This document shows, piece by piece, positions 42,054 through 50,244 of a stretch of DNA of 64,000 nucleotides. Origin of the DNA: Verrucomicrobiota bacterium. GTDB taxonomy: Bacteria; Verrucomicrobiota; Verrucomicrobiia; Limisphaerales; UBA11320. Position 1 is the first letter of the stretch; the number at the start of each line of letters is the position of its first letter. The translations under genes and the position numbers were made by a program. The stretch lies in contig JACQFQ010000050.1 of assembly GCA_016199985.1 (NCBI GenBank), forward strand, positions 1 through 64,000, in the 5' to 3' direction. The notes under the pieces are model-generated. The model saw only the letters and a program-made list of their open reading frames with translations, was not told the origin of the DNA and ran no database searches.

Positions 42054-43081
42054 TTTCCCGCATGCTCCAGCAACGGCTGATTCTCCTCGCGCTCCCGGTC
42101 TGTCTTTTCGTCGCGGGAATCGCGCCGCTCTCCCAGGCGGCTGATGGCCGCGGATATGGGGTCTTCAAGTCCATCGACTTCGTCCAAAGCGACACGAACC
42201 CTCCGGTTTTGCTGAATGGACCGGCTTATTCATTCTCTGCGATCACCCAGCCCAGCGGTCTTTTCAGCAACCAAATCACTCGTGTCACGGTTCAGTCGCC
42301 TCTTGGCTTTGTGGATGAACTGATGGCCCCGCCGGCGAACACGGATCAGCCTTTTGCTTTCGCCTATGGCTCCGGTTCCCAGGCTGACTTGGACGCCTAT
42401 TATCCCACGGGCGCCTACGTCCTTCGGATCAGCGCGGCCCATGAAGGCAATCGTGTGGTGAGCCTGTTGATGACGACAAACAGTTTTCCCGAGAACGCGC
42501 CGCGAGTCGCCAACCACCTGGCCGCGCAAGCGGTCGATCCCACCGTTCGATTTGTCCTGAATTGGGACCCTTTCGTCGGTGGAACGACGAACGACTTCAT
42601 CAGCGTCAGCCTGGTGGATGGAAGCAATCGGGTGGTGTTCCGGTCCGCGACCTTTGGCGAGGAGTCGGGGATGACCCTGCTGAATGGGACGAACAGTTCG
42701 ATTGCCATTCCCGCGAACACGTTGGGGGCGGGACAGCTCTACTACGGTTATTTATTTTTTGAAAAGGACACGCTGACTCAGAGCACAAACTATCCGGGCG
42801 CCAGGGGACTCGTGGGTTTCTCGAAGGCGACATCCTTCACGCTTCAGACAAGTTCCCTCGTTTTTCGATTGGAATCCTTTCTGGTTAGTGGCAAAGAGCT
42901 CGCCTTGCGATGGCGGGGCGATCCGGGGCGGACCTATGTTCTGCAGTCGTTGGATAATTTGGGCAGTACCAACTGGAAACCGGTGGCGACCAACGTCGCT
43001 ACGGGCGGGTTGTTCACTTACACGAATGTCATGCCGACGAGAATCAACGCACAGTTCTTTCGCCTCCTGCTGCAGCCATGA
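42050..43081 (+). CDS. Secreted protein with Verrucomicrobia-type C-terminal module
   Basis: 343 residues. The ATG at 42050 overlaps the giant gene's TGA (ATGA) and has GGAGG nine bases upstream, so the longer frame from 42029 is not preferred. Residues 1-30 form a signal peptide (hydrophobic core LILLALPVCLFVAGIA, AxA-type site before ADG). The middle is beta-rich without a recognised domain. The last ~85 residues carry RTYVLQSLDNLGSTNWKPVA...FFRLLLQP, the short C-terminal beta module shared by many secreted verrucomicrobial proteins, probably a sorting or carbohydrate-related fold. The tight coupling to the giant gene suggests an accessory role in its export, anchoring or processing; that role is inferred. 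Confidence 0.85.
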   Translation: MISRMLQQRLILLALPVCLFVAGIAPLSQAADGRGYGVFKSIDFVQSDTNPPVLLNGPAYSFSAITQPSGLFSNQITRVTVQSPLGFVDELMAPPANTDQPFAFAYGSGSQADLDAYYPTGAYVLRISAAHEGNRVVSLLMTTNSFPENAPRVANHLAAQAVDPTVRFVLNWDPFVGGTTNDFISVSLVDGSNRVVFRSATFGEESGMTLLNGTNSSIAIPANTLGAGQLYYGYLFFEKDTLTQSTNYPGARGLVGFSKATSFTLQTSSLVFRLESFLVSGKELALRWRGDPGRTYVLQSLDNLGSTNWKPVATNVATGGLFTYTNVMPTRINAQFFRLLLQP

Positions 43082-44367
43082 AGCCCTCGACGACTGAGGC
43101 GAGCCATCCCTCGCGGGCATGGTCGGTTGCTTTTGCCTCCCTGGGATTCTGCGGCCTCTCCACTTGCGCCTCAGAGGAATTTGTTTCTCCGGCGCAGCAA
43201 GCCTCGATGATGGGAAGCACCATCCTCAGCGGCTATGTCGACACATCGGTGATGTGGTCGGCCACCGCGCCGAAGGACGCGGGCGCGGTCGCCGCATTCC
43301 CCAACACCATTCGAATGCCCGGACGGCTGTACGACACGGCCGCTCGGATGAATGGGTTCAATTTGAACGTCGTGAGCGTGGAGCTCGACCGACCTCTTTC
43401 GAATGAATCCTGGTCTGTGGGGTATCATGTTCAGGTGTTGTTTGGGCCGGATGTTCCCTTGCGCAATAACTACTCCCTGGCCAGCGGAGCGACGGAGCAG
43501 GTCGGCTTGAACGGGGCTTACGTGGTTGCGAGAGCGCCGGTCGGGAACGGCCTGGAACTGCGCCTGGGCTACTTCACGTCGCCGCTGGGCTATGAGGTCT
43601 ATGACAGCCACCAGAATCCCAATTACAGCCACTCGTACGGGTATTTCATCGAGCCCAAGGCCCACACCGGACTGACGGCCAAGTATGACTTTGCCGACTG
43701 GTGCAGTGTCATGGGCGGGGTGGCGAATAGCTACTCGGCTTTCATCGACGGTCCGCTGACTCATCGCAAAACCTCGAAGACTTATCTTGGATTGGTCACG
43801 TTCAACGCCGGAGCTTTCTGGCGAAGGGACGCCACGCTGTCGCTGGGATACACCGGGGGCAACACCGCCACGTCGGCCGCCACGGACAGCTTCCCGAGAA
43901 TCCACAGCTTCTACGCGGGCGCGCGGATTCCCCTGTATTTCACCGGGCTCAGCCTGGGTCTCTCCTACGACTATCAGGCTAATTTCGCCGCCGGGGTTCC
44001 CGCTGTTTTCCTGTTTCCCGCCGGGCCAATGTCGAGCTACGCCAACGCGGCGGCCATGTATCTCAACTACGACATCGCGAAGTGGCAGCTGCGGGCGCGC
44101 GGCGAGTACGCGACGGCCACCGCCGGCAACACCATTCTGGCGTCGCGCGGCGCCTTCAGCTCGTCCCGCCCGATGTTCGGCCCGAACGATGACAAGTTTG
44201 TTGGACTCACCGGCACCGTCGGCTACCGCTTTTGGGAGAATGTGGTGACGCGGTTCGAGGCGCGCTGGGACCGCGATGTCGCCGGAGGGGTTCCCGTATT
44301 CGGCACCGCCGCGCATCCCCTCCGCAATTCCGTCACCGTTGGCGTCAATGTGATCTACCGATTCTAG
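43078..44367 (+). CDS. Outer-membrane beta-barrel (BBP2/OmpL-like porin family)
   Basis: 429 residues, starting at an ATGA overlap with the upstream stop. Residues about 14-32 are hydrophobic (VAFASLGFCGLSTCAS), compatible with a signal peptide. The mature part alternates polar and aromatic residues in amphipathic strands (e.g. NGLELRLGYFTSPLGYEVYD, LSLGLSYDYQANFA) and ends ...VNVIYRF, with the terminal Phe typical of BAM-assembled barrels. The early GYVDTSVMW...MNGFNLNVVSVELDRP block is characteristic of the BBP2 porin family. As the last gene of the giant-protein operon it may be the giant's outer-membrane partner, though the family is mostly solute porins. Codon use and composition look like the neighbours'. 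Confidence 0.8.
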   Translation: MKPSTTEASHPSRAWSVAFASLGFCGLSTCASEEFVSPAQQASMMGSTILSGYVDTSVMWSATAPKDAGAVAAFPNTIRMPGRLYDTAARMNGFNLNVVSVELDRPLSNESWSVGYHVQVLFGPDVPLRNNYSLASGATEQVGLNGAYVVARAPVGNGLELRLGYFTSPLGYEVYDSHQNPNYSHSYGYFIEPKAHTGLTAKYDFADWCSVMGGVANSYSAFIDGPLTHRKTSKTYLGLVTFNAGAFWRRDATLSLGYTGGNTATSAATDSFPRIHSFYAGARIPLYFTGLSLGLSYDYQANFAAGVPAVFLFPAGPMSSYANAAAMYLNYDIAKWQLRARGEYATATAGNTILASRGAFSSSRPMFGPNDDKFVGLTGTVGYRFWENVVTRFEARWDRDVAGGVPVFGTAAHPLRNSVTVGVNVIYRF

Positions 44368-44479
44368 CCGAGTGGATCCCAAGGGTCCGTTGCGGCCCTG
44401 ACCGCGCCTACTCTCCCTTCTTGCGCCGCGGCGAGGCGAGGGAACGAGCCTTCACCGCTTACGATGAACGCTTCATGTG

Positions 44480-45532
44480 TCAGTCCTTAATGATGTAATT
44501 GACGTAAGCGTTCTTGGGTCGAGTTTCAGAAGCCACGCGCGGCGCCTGGTGCTTGCCGTCTGACACAGGGTCTCGAACAAAGTTATCGCCTCGATCAGCG
44601 AGATTGTTCGCGAAAACCAGCCAATTATTGTCAAAATTGGGTGTGCTGATCCCCCAACTGCCCATATACAAGTTATGGCGGTGCCCTTGGAAGGCATCGT
44701 CCTGCAGAGAGCCCACATAAGTGAATGAACCGCCCGGACGGTTCACGTATCTGCTTTGGTTGTCCGGATCTCGCCCCCCTTCTTCCGATGTGCGGGTGTC
44801 CACTCCACGAAGGAACACTCCACGAAGGTCCGGAAGATTGAACACTGAATTGCCATCCCTGCTTCCCCAAGTGTTTTGCAGCGCGTTGTAGAGGGCGGGA
44901 TGAGCCGCACGGGTGAGCTCAGAGCCGTCGCACAACAACCATCCCTCGGGCACGCCAACCCCCGCGAATGGAACGATGGCGCCAGAAGGAACCAGCTGAG
45001 TGGCCACTTCTTTGGCTAGCTTGCGCAAGGTGATCGACTGATCCTCTATTTTTGAGGCGGGTATGGGCTGAGTGGGGTCGTTGCCGCCAAATATCGCGCT
45101 CCAATCGTGGCCATTCAGTTGTCGGCTATCGGCTGCTTCGCTTGCGAATATCACTGGGAGGATGGCTTGCCTTGGCCGCATCGGCGGGTCATCGGTGGAA
45201 ATGGCATTGTCGCCGTTGATGTCCACCGTGATCTCGAGAAAAAGCTGCTGTCCGAAATCGACGCCGGCAAACGGCCTCTTGGTGCCGAGGATTACGTTGA
45301 CCAATCCGCCGTTGACCGTTGTCAGGTGCAATTCCCCGGCCCAAATCGGCGCGCCGCCGACAGGCGCGTCAAAGATCTGGAATTGCACGAGGCGCACCCC
45401 ATTGCTTACGGCCCCTCCGTTTTGATCCGCAAGCCTGGCTTGGAAGGGAAGTAGGTGTGGTGTTTTCTCGGCGAACCCCCATTGAAGACTCACGCACAAG
45501 GCGATCACGATTGCGGAAATCCTAAGCTTCAT
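44480..45532 (-). CDS. Secreted phage tail-collar domain protein
   Basis: 350 residues with an N-terminal signal peptide (about 1-21, ending WGFA). Residues 25-145 form a beta-rich head with GGxxxNGxRxVQFQIFD, often seen before collar domains in non-phage secreted proteins. The collar domain follows: PSGAIVPFAG at 182, GWLLCDG at 197-203, FNLPDLRGVFLRG at 231-243. It ends with KNAYVNYIIKD, the usual collar C-terminus. No other phage genes are nearby, so this is a domesticated or host-type collar protein, possibly a surface fibre tip. It is convergent with the giant-protein operon, with a 112-bp gap. The precise role is unknown. Confidence 0.85.
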   Translation of the reverse strand: MKLRISAIVIALCVSLQWGFAEKTPHLLPFQARLADQNGGAVSNGVRLVQFQIFDAPVGGAPIWAGELHLTTVNGGLVNVILGTKRPFAGVDFGQQLFLEITVDINGDNAISTDDPPMRPRQAILPVIFASEAADSRQLNGHDWSAIFGGNDPTQPIPASKIEDQSITLRKLAKEVATQLVPSGAIVPFAGVGVPEGWLLCDGSELTRAAHPALYNALQNTWGSRDGNSVFNLPDLRGVFLRGVDTRTSEEGGRDPDNQSRYVNRPGGSFTYVGSLQDDAFQGHRHNLYMGSWGISTPNFDNNWLVFANNLADRGDNFVRDPVSDGKHQAPRVASETRPKNAYVNYIIKD

Positions 45533-45651
45533 CGGGGCATGGTTGTGCCAGTCCGAGGAAGCCGCGGCAAGTCGGAATTGATCGCGCTCGCGCGGTTAGG
45601 CGGCGGTTCTCCCGGGGCTTTCTCAGCCTGGGTTTCCGCGAGGGCGGACGA

Positions 45652-46899
45652 TCAGTTCTTCCCGATGCGAAAGAGGTGTTCCGCCGCCCGGATGAACAAT
45701 GTTCCGTCGTCCACCGCGTAGCTGGCCAGCGTGCGTTCGCCGAGCTCGTTCTTCGCGAGAAGCTCGAAGCTCTTGCCCGCCTTCAACACATAGCCCGTGC
45801 CCTCCTCGTTCTGGAAATAGACGCGGCCATCGGCGAACACGGGCGAAGCGGAAAAGCCTCCGCCCAGGCGCTCGTTCCAATGCGCGCGGCCCGTCCTCGC
45901 GTCCACGCAGGTCGCGATGCCGGCATCGGACACGAAATAGAGCTCATCGCCCACGACGAGCGCGGAGGGCGTGCTGGGCGCGCCGCGGCTGGTTTGCCAC
46001 GCGAGATGAGTCGCCGTCACGTCGCCCTCCCCTCCCGGACGGATTGCGAAGAGCTTCGGAAAATCGTAGTCCGTGTTCACGAAGAGAAGCCCGTGCGCGA
46101 ACACCGGACGCGGCACGACGGAGAAGCCGGCGCCCGTCGTCACGCGCCAGAGCTCGCGGCCGGTCTCGGGATCGTAGGCGTAGGAGCCGCCGCTGCCCGG
46201 GCTGATGAGCTCCGCGCGGCCGTCGTTCGTGATGAGCAGCGGCGTGCTAAACGAGAATTTCTTCGGTGGCGTGTCGTTGCGGCGCGGGGTCTTCCACGCC
46301 ACTTCCCCAGTGGCGCGATCCAGGGCGACGACGAATGGGTCGGCCGCGCCATCGCAGCTGAAGATGAGTCGGTCGCGGGTGAGGACCGGCGAACCGCCGT
46401 TGCCGTGCACCGGCGGATACTTCAGGGATGTTTGGCGCCATATCGTCTTGCCCGAGAGGTCGAGGCAGGCGGTGCCCAGATGGCCAAAGTGGACGTAGAT
46501 CCGGCCGTCGCGAACCATGGGCGTTGGGCTGGCGTACCCGTTCTTGCGATGCGCGCTGGACCCGCTCTCCGGCGTGAACACATCCTTGCTCCAGAGCTGC
46601 TTTCCATCCGAGGCGTCGAGGCACAAGGCTCGTAGCGCGAGCCCTGATCCGCTTTCCGCGGGGACAGCGGTCGTCAGATAGAGGCGGCCCCCCACAAGCG
46701 CGGGGGACGACCACCCGGAGCCGGCGATGCTTGCTTTCCACGCGATGTTCTCGGTCGCGCTCCACTTGACGGGCACATTCATCGCGGGCGAAAGCCCTTG
46801 GCCCGTCGGGCCGCGAAACTCAGGCCAGTCGTGCGCCAGAAGGCGGCTTGCGCCTAGAATGGAGACAACGGCGATAAGGAGGCGCTTTGTCATTTGCAT
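45652..46899 (-). CDS. PQQ-like beta-propeller protein, secreted
   Basis: 415 residues from the ATG at 46899; the frame extends to 46965, but the first 22 codons are Arg-rich and a signal peptide begins only at MQMTKRLLIAVVSILGASRLLA. The mature protein starts HDWPEFRGPTGQG, a hallmark of PQQ-like quinoprotein propellers of Planctomycetes and Verrucomicrobia. Repeats such as ALCLDASDGKQLWSKD, VVALDRATGEVAWKT, AYDPETGRELWRV and CVDARTGRAHWNE mark the blades (GxxxW). No dehydrogenase catalytic set is evident, so it is probably a structural or binding propeller in the periplasm. Function unknown. Confidence 0.9.
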   Translation of the reverse strand: MQMTKRLLIAVVSILGASRLLAHDWPEFRGPTGQGLSPAMNVPVKWSATENIAWKASIAGSGWSSPALVGGRLYLTTAVPAESGSGLALRALCLDASDGKQLWSKDVFTPESGSSAHRKNGYASPTPMVRDGRIYVHFGHLGTACLDLSGKTIWRQTSLKYPPVHGNGGSPVLTRDRLIFSCDGAADPFVVALDRATGEVAWKTPRRNDTPPKKFSFSTPLLITNDGRAELISPGSGGSYAYDPETGRELWRVTTGAGFSVVPRPVFAHGLLFVNTDYDFPKLFAIRPGGEGDVTATHLAWQTSRGAPSTPSALVVGDELYFVSDAGIATCVDARTGRAHWNERLGGGFSASPVFADGRVYFQNEEGTGYVLKAGKSFELLAKNELGERTLASYAVDDGTLFIRAAEHLFRIGKN

Positions 46900-47099
46900 C
46901 CGGTTTGTATATTCGGGGTTGTCGTCGCGATGGAATGGAAAACAAGCGCGCCAGCCGCTGCGCAAAGGCGCGTCAAAGGAAAGGATTCACGTTTTCATCC
47001 ACACGCGTCAACTCCCTACCGCTTTTCCCTCTGCTCCCATTTGGCGAGGATGGCATCCATCCGTCGGGCCTGCCCTTCCCATGTGTCGAGGAGCCTCTC

Positions 47100-47315
47100 C
47101 TATCGTTCCTGGAGTTGGCGCGAGCGCTCTGTCATCTCCGCCATTTCGCGTTCCCGCGCTTCGGTCCTCTCCAGTTGAAGCTTGGCTGACTCCAGCTGCC
47201 GTTGGGTCTCAGCCTGGTGCGCCTTGTATGTCACCAGCTGACGCTCGACCTCCGCTTGATGTTTCGAGGAAACCTCAAGCTGCCGTTCATATTCTGATTT
47301 TCCAAATAGTCCCAT
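47100..47315 (-). CDS. Small coiled-coil protein, apparently truncated by an in-frame TAG
   Basis: 71 residues from ATG 47315, preceded by AGGAGAG at 8-base spacing; the open frame reaches TTG 47339, but that codon overlaps the metallopeptidase stop. The protein begins MGLFGKSEYERQLEVS and is almost wholly a charged coiled coil (Gln/Glu/Arg heptads). After the TAG at 47102-47100 the same frame continues for 27 sense codons (ERLLDTWEGQARRMDAILAK and on to 47019), ending at a second TAG (47018-47016). That tail reads as natural protein, so the first TAG probably interrupts an approximately 99-residue gene. It lies 20 bases after the M48 gene and is likely cotranscribed with it. No function is recognised. 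Confidence 0.65.
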   Translation of the reverse strand: MGLFGKSEYERQLEVSSKHQAEVERQLVTYKAHQAETQRQLESAKLQLERTEAREREMAEMTERSRQLQER

Positions 47316-47335
47316 TCGCGAGCTCTCCTGGTCTC

Positions 47336-48775
47336 TCAAAGCTTGAAACTATCGCTCGGACGCAGCTTCGCAATCAAAAGCGGGAGCTGCAGGTCGTCCT
47401 GGTAATGCAGGAGCGTGACCTGTTTCGAGATGGCTTCGAAATTACCGAACAGGACAGAGGCGGGAGCGACCAGATGGAAGATACCCGGCTCGCCAGACTG
47501 CCGCGCCTTGCGAATCCGGTCGCCGCTGGAGGGATGCGTATCCCAAAGCCCCGTGGTCTGCAGCCCCAGGGTGTCCTCCAGTTCCGTTCTGCGCTCCGCG
47601 GGCAAATGGGCGTCGTGCTTCACAAGAAAGAAGGCCAAGTCATCCGGCAACGCCTTGCTCATGTTCCAGGTTGTGCGGACGTGTTTGTACGCGCCTTCCA
47701 TGGACGCGCCCAGAATGTTGATCCGGCGCATTGCGCTTTCGAAGCAGGCGCTGCCCGCGACTTTGATTTGATAGCTGTCGGCGTCGTATTCCATCTGCCG
47801 GAGCATGAAGCATCCGATCCCATGTCCCGCCAGCATGAGCGCGCGCAGCACGAGTCTGGAGAGCCAGACTCCGAGGCGCGCGATGCCAACCATGAGGGCG
47901 ACCCGATAGTCCGAGTCCGCAGCCCATTCCTCCAGGACCATGTCCCACGAGTCCCGCTCATAGACCACCCGCGCGAACCAGCCGTTAATGCGGCGGATGA
48001 CATAGGTCAGGCGCATCCCGAATCCCTGGGTGAAGTGCCCAAATTCGTGGGCGAGCACTCCGGCGAACTGCTGAAGCGTTAACCCCGCGACCAGCGGGGC
48101 GCCGATGGTGAGCACCAGATCCGAGCCCAGGAAGCTCAGCATCCCGCGGCGGAACGACGCGGACGCGTTGAGCTGGCAGTCCACGTCGATCCGCGTGGGG
48201 AAAGGGGCGCCGATCGACTCGCAGAGGCGCGTTACGAACGAGAACAGCGCCGGCTCGGCGCCAGGATTCAACGCCAGGGGTTGGGCGGCGGGCCCGCGTC
48301 TGGCAAAAAACGGCTTCACCATGAAGAGGACCAGCACAACCCCCGCGAAGATGGGGGTGATGTAGACGATGATGAGGAAGAATCTCAGGCGCACAGACCC
48401 TCCGCCCAGAGCCATGGGATTGAAATGAGTGGCCGAGTACGAGGTGGCCCACGCGACTGCGACGATCAGCCCGAGATAAATGAGGGGCAGAATCACCATC
48501 GTCGCCGTGACGATCAGCAGCCCGACCTGATAGAGGAGGGAAACGCGCGTCGGTGGAATGTTGCCGACGAACCCCGCCCGCAGCGTCATGGCGTCCCAGG
48601 CGGGCGCGGGATTGGCCGCCGCTTTAGTCTCGGTCGACGATGCGGATTCCGACAGGAGGAGCGTGGTTTGCTGGCAGGTGGGGCATTGGATTTCCCCGCC
48701 TTCCATCTCGGAAGGATACTCCAGCCGCGTTTCGCACACATTGCACGAGCCCTTGTTGTAGCTTGGAGTAGTCAT
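47336..48775 (-). CDS. M48 family membrane metallopeptidase with N-terminal zinc ribbon
   Basis: 479 residues from ATG 48775. The frame extends upstream to 48964, but the added Arg/Pro/Asp-rich stretch has no domain character, while a zinc ribbon begins right after this ATG (Cys11, Cys14, Cys31, Cys34). Two transmembrane segments follow (about 81-112 and 131-155). The active site is HEFGH (His243, Glu244, His247), with the third ligand probably Glu329 in MEYDADS, as in HtpX/Ste24-type proteases. The C-terminal TGLWDTHPSSGDRIRKA block (THPxxxxRI) is also typical of M48. It probably degrades damaged membrane or envelope proteins. It is divergent from the uronate-isomerase-like gene. Confidence 0.9.
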   Translation of the reverse strand: MTTPSYNKGSCNVCETRLEYPSEMEGGEIQCPTCQQTTLLLSESASSTETKAAANPAPAWDAMTLRAGFVGNIPPTRVSLLYQVGLLIVTATMVILPLIYLGLIVAVAWATSYSATHFNPMALGGGSVRLRFFLIIVYITPIFAGVVLVLFMVKPFFARRGPAAQPLALNPGAEPALFSFVTRLCESIGAPFPTRIDVDCQLNASASFRRGMLSFLGSDLVLTIGAPLVAGLTLQQFAGVLAHEFGHFTQGFGMRLTYVIRRINGWFARVVYERDSWDMVLEEWAADSDYRVALMVGIARLGVWLSRLVLRALMLAGHGIGCFMLRQMEYDADSYQIKVAGSACFESAMRRINILGASMEGAYKHVRTTWNMSKALPDDLAFFLVKHDAHLPAERRTELEDTLGLQTTGLWDTHPSSGDRIRKARQSGEPGIFHLVAPASVLFGNFEAISKQVTLLHYQDDLQLPLLIAKLRPSDSFKL

Positions 48776-48795
48776 GACCTCCGCCCGGAGGTCAT
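48774..48795. promoter_or_regulatory. 10-bp inverted repeat over the M48 start codon
   Basis: 48774-48783 and 48786-48795 are perfect reverse complements with a 2-base gap. The repeat covers the M48 start codon (minus-strand ATG 48775-48773) and its GGAGG-like sequence. It could be a protein-binding operator or an mRNA fold hiding the start. Confidence 0.4.
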
Positions 48796-48956
48796 CACAA
48801 AACCCGGGTGTTGCCAAGGTCCGTTTCGGGTCTCGACGGTGCGCCGGCTTCACAGGTAGTGGGTCTGCCCCGGGAGCTCTAGACAGGCTGCCGTCCTCAG
48901 CCGCCGCGATGCGTTTGATCGTGCGTTGGGATCGGGGGTCGGGTATTGCCTTGCGC
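48776..48956. other. Divergent intergenic region between M48 and isomerase genes
   Basis: About 180 bases that must hold the promoters of both divergent units. Apart from the inverted repeat at its left edge, no clear -35/-10 pair could be assigned by eye. Confidence 0.4.
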
Positions 48957-50225
48957 ATGACCATCGCTCGTCCCCTCCATGGTTCTCAACGCGTCGCGCT
49001 CGGCCAGCGTGTTCGGCGCGCCGTGCAGTCCGTTCCCATCGACGATATCCACACCCACCTGTACGATCCCGCGTTCGGCGAGTTGCTGCTCTGGGGGATC
49101 GATGAGCTCCTCGTCTATCACTACCTCGTCGCCGAGGCGTTTCGGTACCTGGACATCCCTTACGACGCGTTCTGGAAGCTGCCTGGATCGCGGCGGGCCG
49201 AGCTGATCTGGGATCAACTGTTCGTGCGCCATTCCCCGATCTCCGAGTCCTGCCGAGGAGTCGTGACGACCCTGCAAGCGATGGGCCTGGATCCGCGCAA
49301 GCGCGATCTTGCGGCGATCCGCCGCTGGTTCGCGTCTCAGAAGCTGGAACGGCATGTCGATCGCTCCCTGGATCTGGCTGGCGTCAACACGGTCTGCATG
49401 ACCAACTCGCCCTTCGACGACCTGGAGCGGCCTGTCTGGATCCGCGGGCTCCGACGTCATCCTCGATTCAAGGCCGCGCTGCGGGTCGATCCCTTGCTTC
49501 TAAACTGGCGCGTCGCCTGGAGGCAATTGGCCGCGGCGGGATACAAGGTTTCGGCGGCGCTCAACTCGAGGACGATCGGCGAGGTGCGGCGGTTCCTGGA
49601 CGATTGGGGACGTCGGATGGACGCGGGCTTTCTGATGGTCTCCTTGCCCCCGACCTTCGAGTTTCCGTCGCGCGGCGACACCGCCACATTGATCGAAAAG
49701 GCCGTGCTGCCCCATTGCGGCGACACAGGCCGCCCCTTCGCCTTGATGCCCGGCGTGAAGCGCGCCGTGAATCCCGCGCTCCAGCTGGCAGGCGACGGCG
49801 TCGGGCTGTGCTCCCTCGCGCCACTGCAGCGCCTCCTCGCCGCGTATCCCAATCATAAGTTCGCCGTCACGGCGCTTGCGCGCGAGAACCAACACGAGCT
49901 CTGCGTGCTCGCCCGCAAGTTTCGCAACCTGCACCTGTTCGGATGCTGGTGGTTCACCAATACGCCCTCGCTGATTCGCGAGATCACAAGCATGCGGGCC
50001 GAGCTCCTCGGACTGAGCTTCACGCCGCAGCACTCCGACGCGCGCGTCCTGGAACAACTCGTCTATAAATGGCGGCACTCCCGCGAAGTGATCGGAGAAG
50101 TCCTCGCCGAGCGATACGTCGCGCTGGGGCAAGCGGGGTGGAGCGTTTCGGACGCGGAGCTCGAGCGGGATGTGAAGGGGCTTTTTGGCGGGGAGTTCGC
50201 GAGGTTTTGCGCCCGCGCGGCTTGA
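48957..50225 (+). CDS. Uronate isomerase (UxaC)-like amidohydrolase
   Basis: 422 residues from ATG 48957; the frame begins at 48774, but the first ~61 codons look non-coding. The amidohydrolase metal motif is IDDIHTHLYD (His32, His34). NTVCMTNSPFDDLER matches the DDPxD-like loop of uronate isomerases, and FGCWWFTNTPS followed by SFTPQHSDARVLEQLVYKWR matches the UxaC C-terminal block (xWWF...DSR...Y). UxaC converts glucuronate/galacturonate to fructuronate/tagaturonate. This protein is somewhat short (usual about 470) and has Gln-His-Ser-Asp-Ala-Arg where UxaC has Thr-Asp-Ser-Arg, so it may act on another sugar acid. Nineteen bases separate it from the epimerase gene downstream, suggesting an operon. 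Confidence 0.75.
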   Translation: MTIARPLHGSQRVALGQRVRRAVQSVPIDDIHTHLYDPAFGELLLWGIDELLVYHYLVAEAFRYLDIPYDAFWKLPGSRRAELIWDQLFVRHSPISESCRGVVTTLQAMGLDPRKRDLAAIRRWFASQKLERHVDRSLDLAGVNTVCMTNSPFDDLERPVWIRGLRRHPRFKAALRVDPLLLNWRVAWRQLAAAGYKVSAALNSRTIGEVRRFLDDWGRRMDAGFLMVSLPPTFEFPSRGDTATLIEKAVLPHCGDTGRPFALMPGVKRAVNPALQLAGDGVGLCSLAPLQRLLAAYPNHKFAVTALARENQHELCVLARKFRNLHLFGCWWFTNTPSLIREITSMRAELLGLSFTPQHSDARVLEQLVYKWRHSREVIGEVLAERYVALGQAGWSVSDAELERDVKGLFGGEFARFCARAA

Positions 50226-50244
50226 TCGAGATTTGAGGGATTCT

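Noticed and set aside
44480-45532. Prophage remnant
   Set aside because: Only a collar-domain protein is present, it has a Sec signal peptide, and no phage structural or lysis genes are nearby.
45676-46635. Plus-strand 319-codon frame opposite the PQQ-like propeller gene
   Set aside because: An antisense shadow; the minus-strand product has clear propeller motifs and a signal peptide.
46727-48082. Plus-strand 451-codon frame opposite the M48 gene
   Set aside because: It spans the start of one minus-strand gene and most of another, and has no domain character.
48774-48956. N-terminal extension of the uronate-isomerase-like protein
   Set aside because: The added 61 codons overlap the M48 start region and look non-coding; the ATG at 48957 starts directly before family-like sequence.
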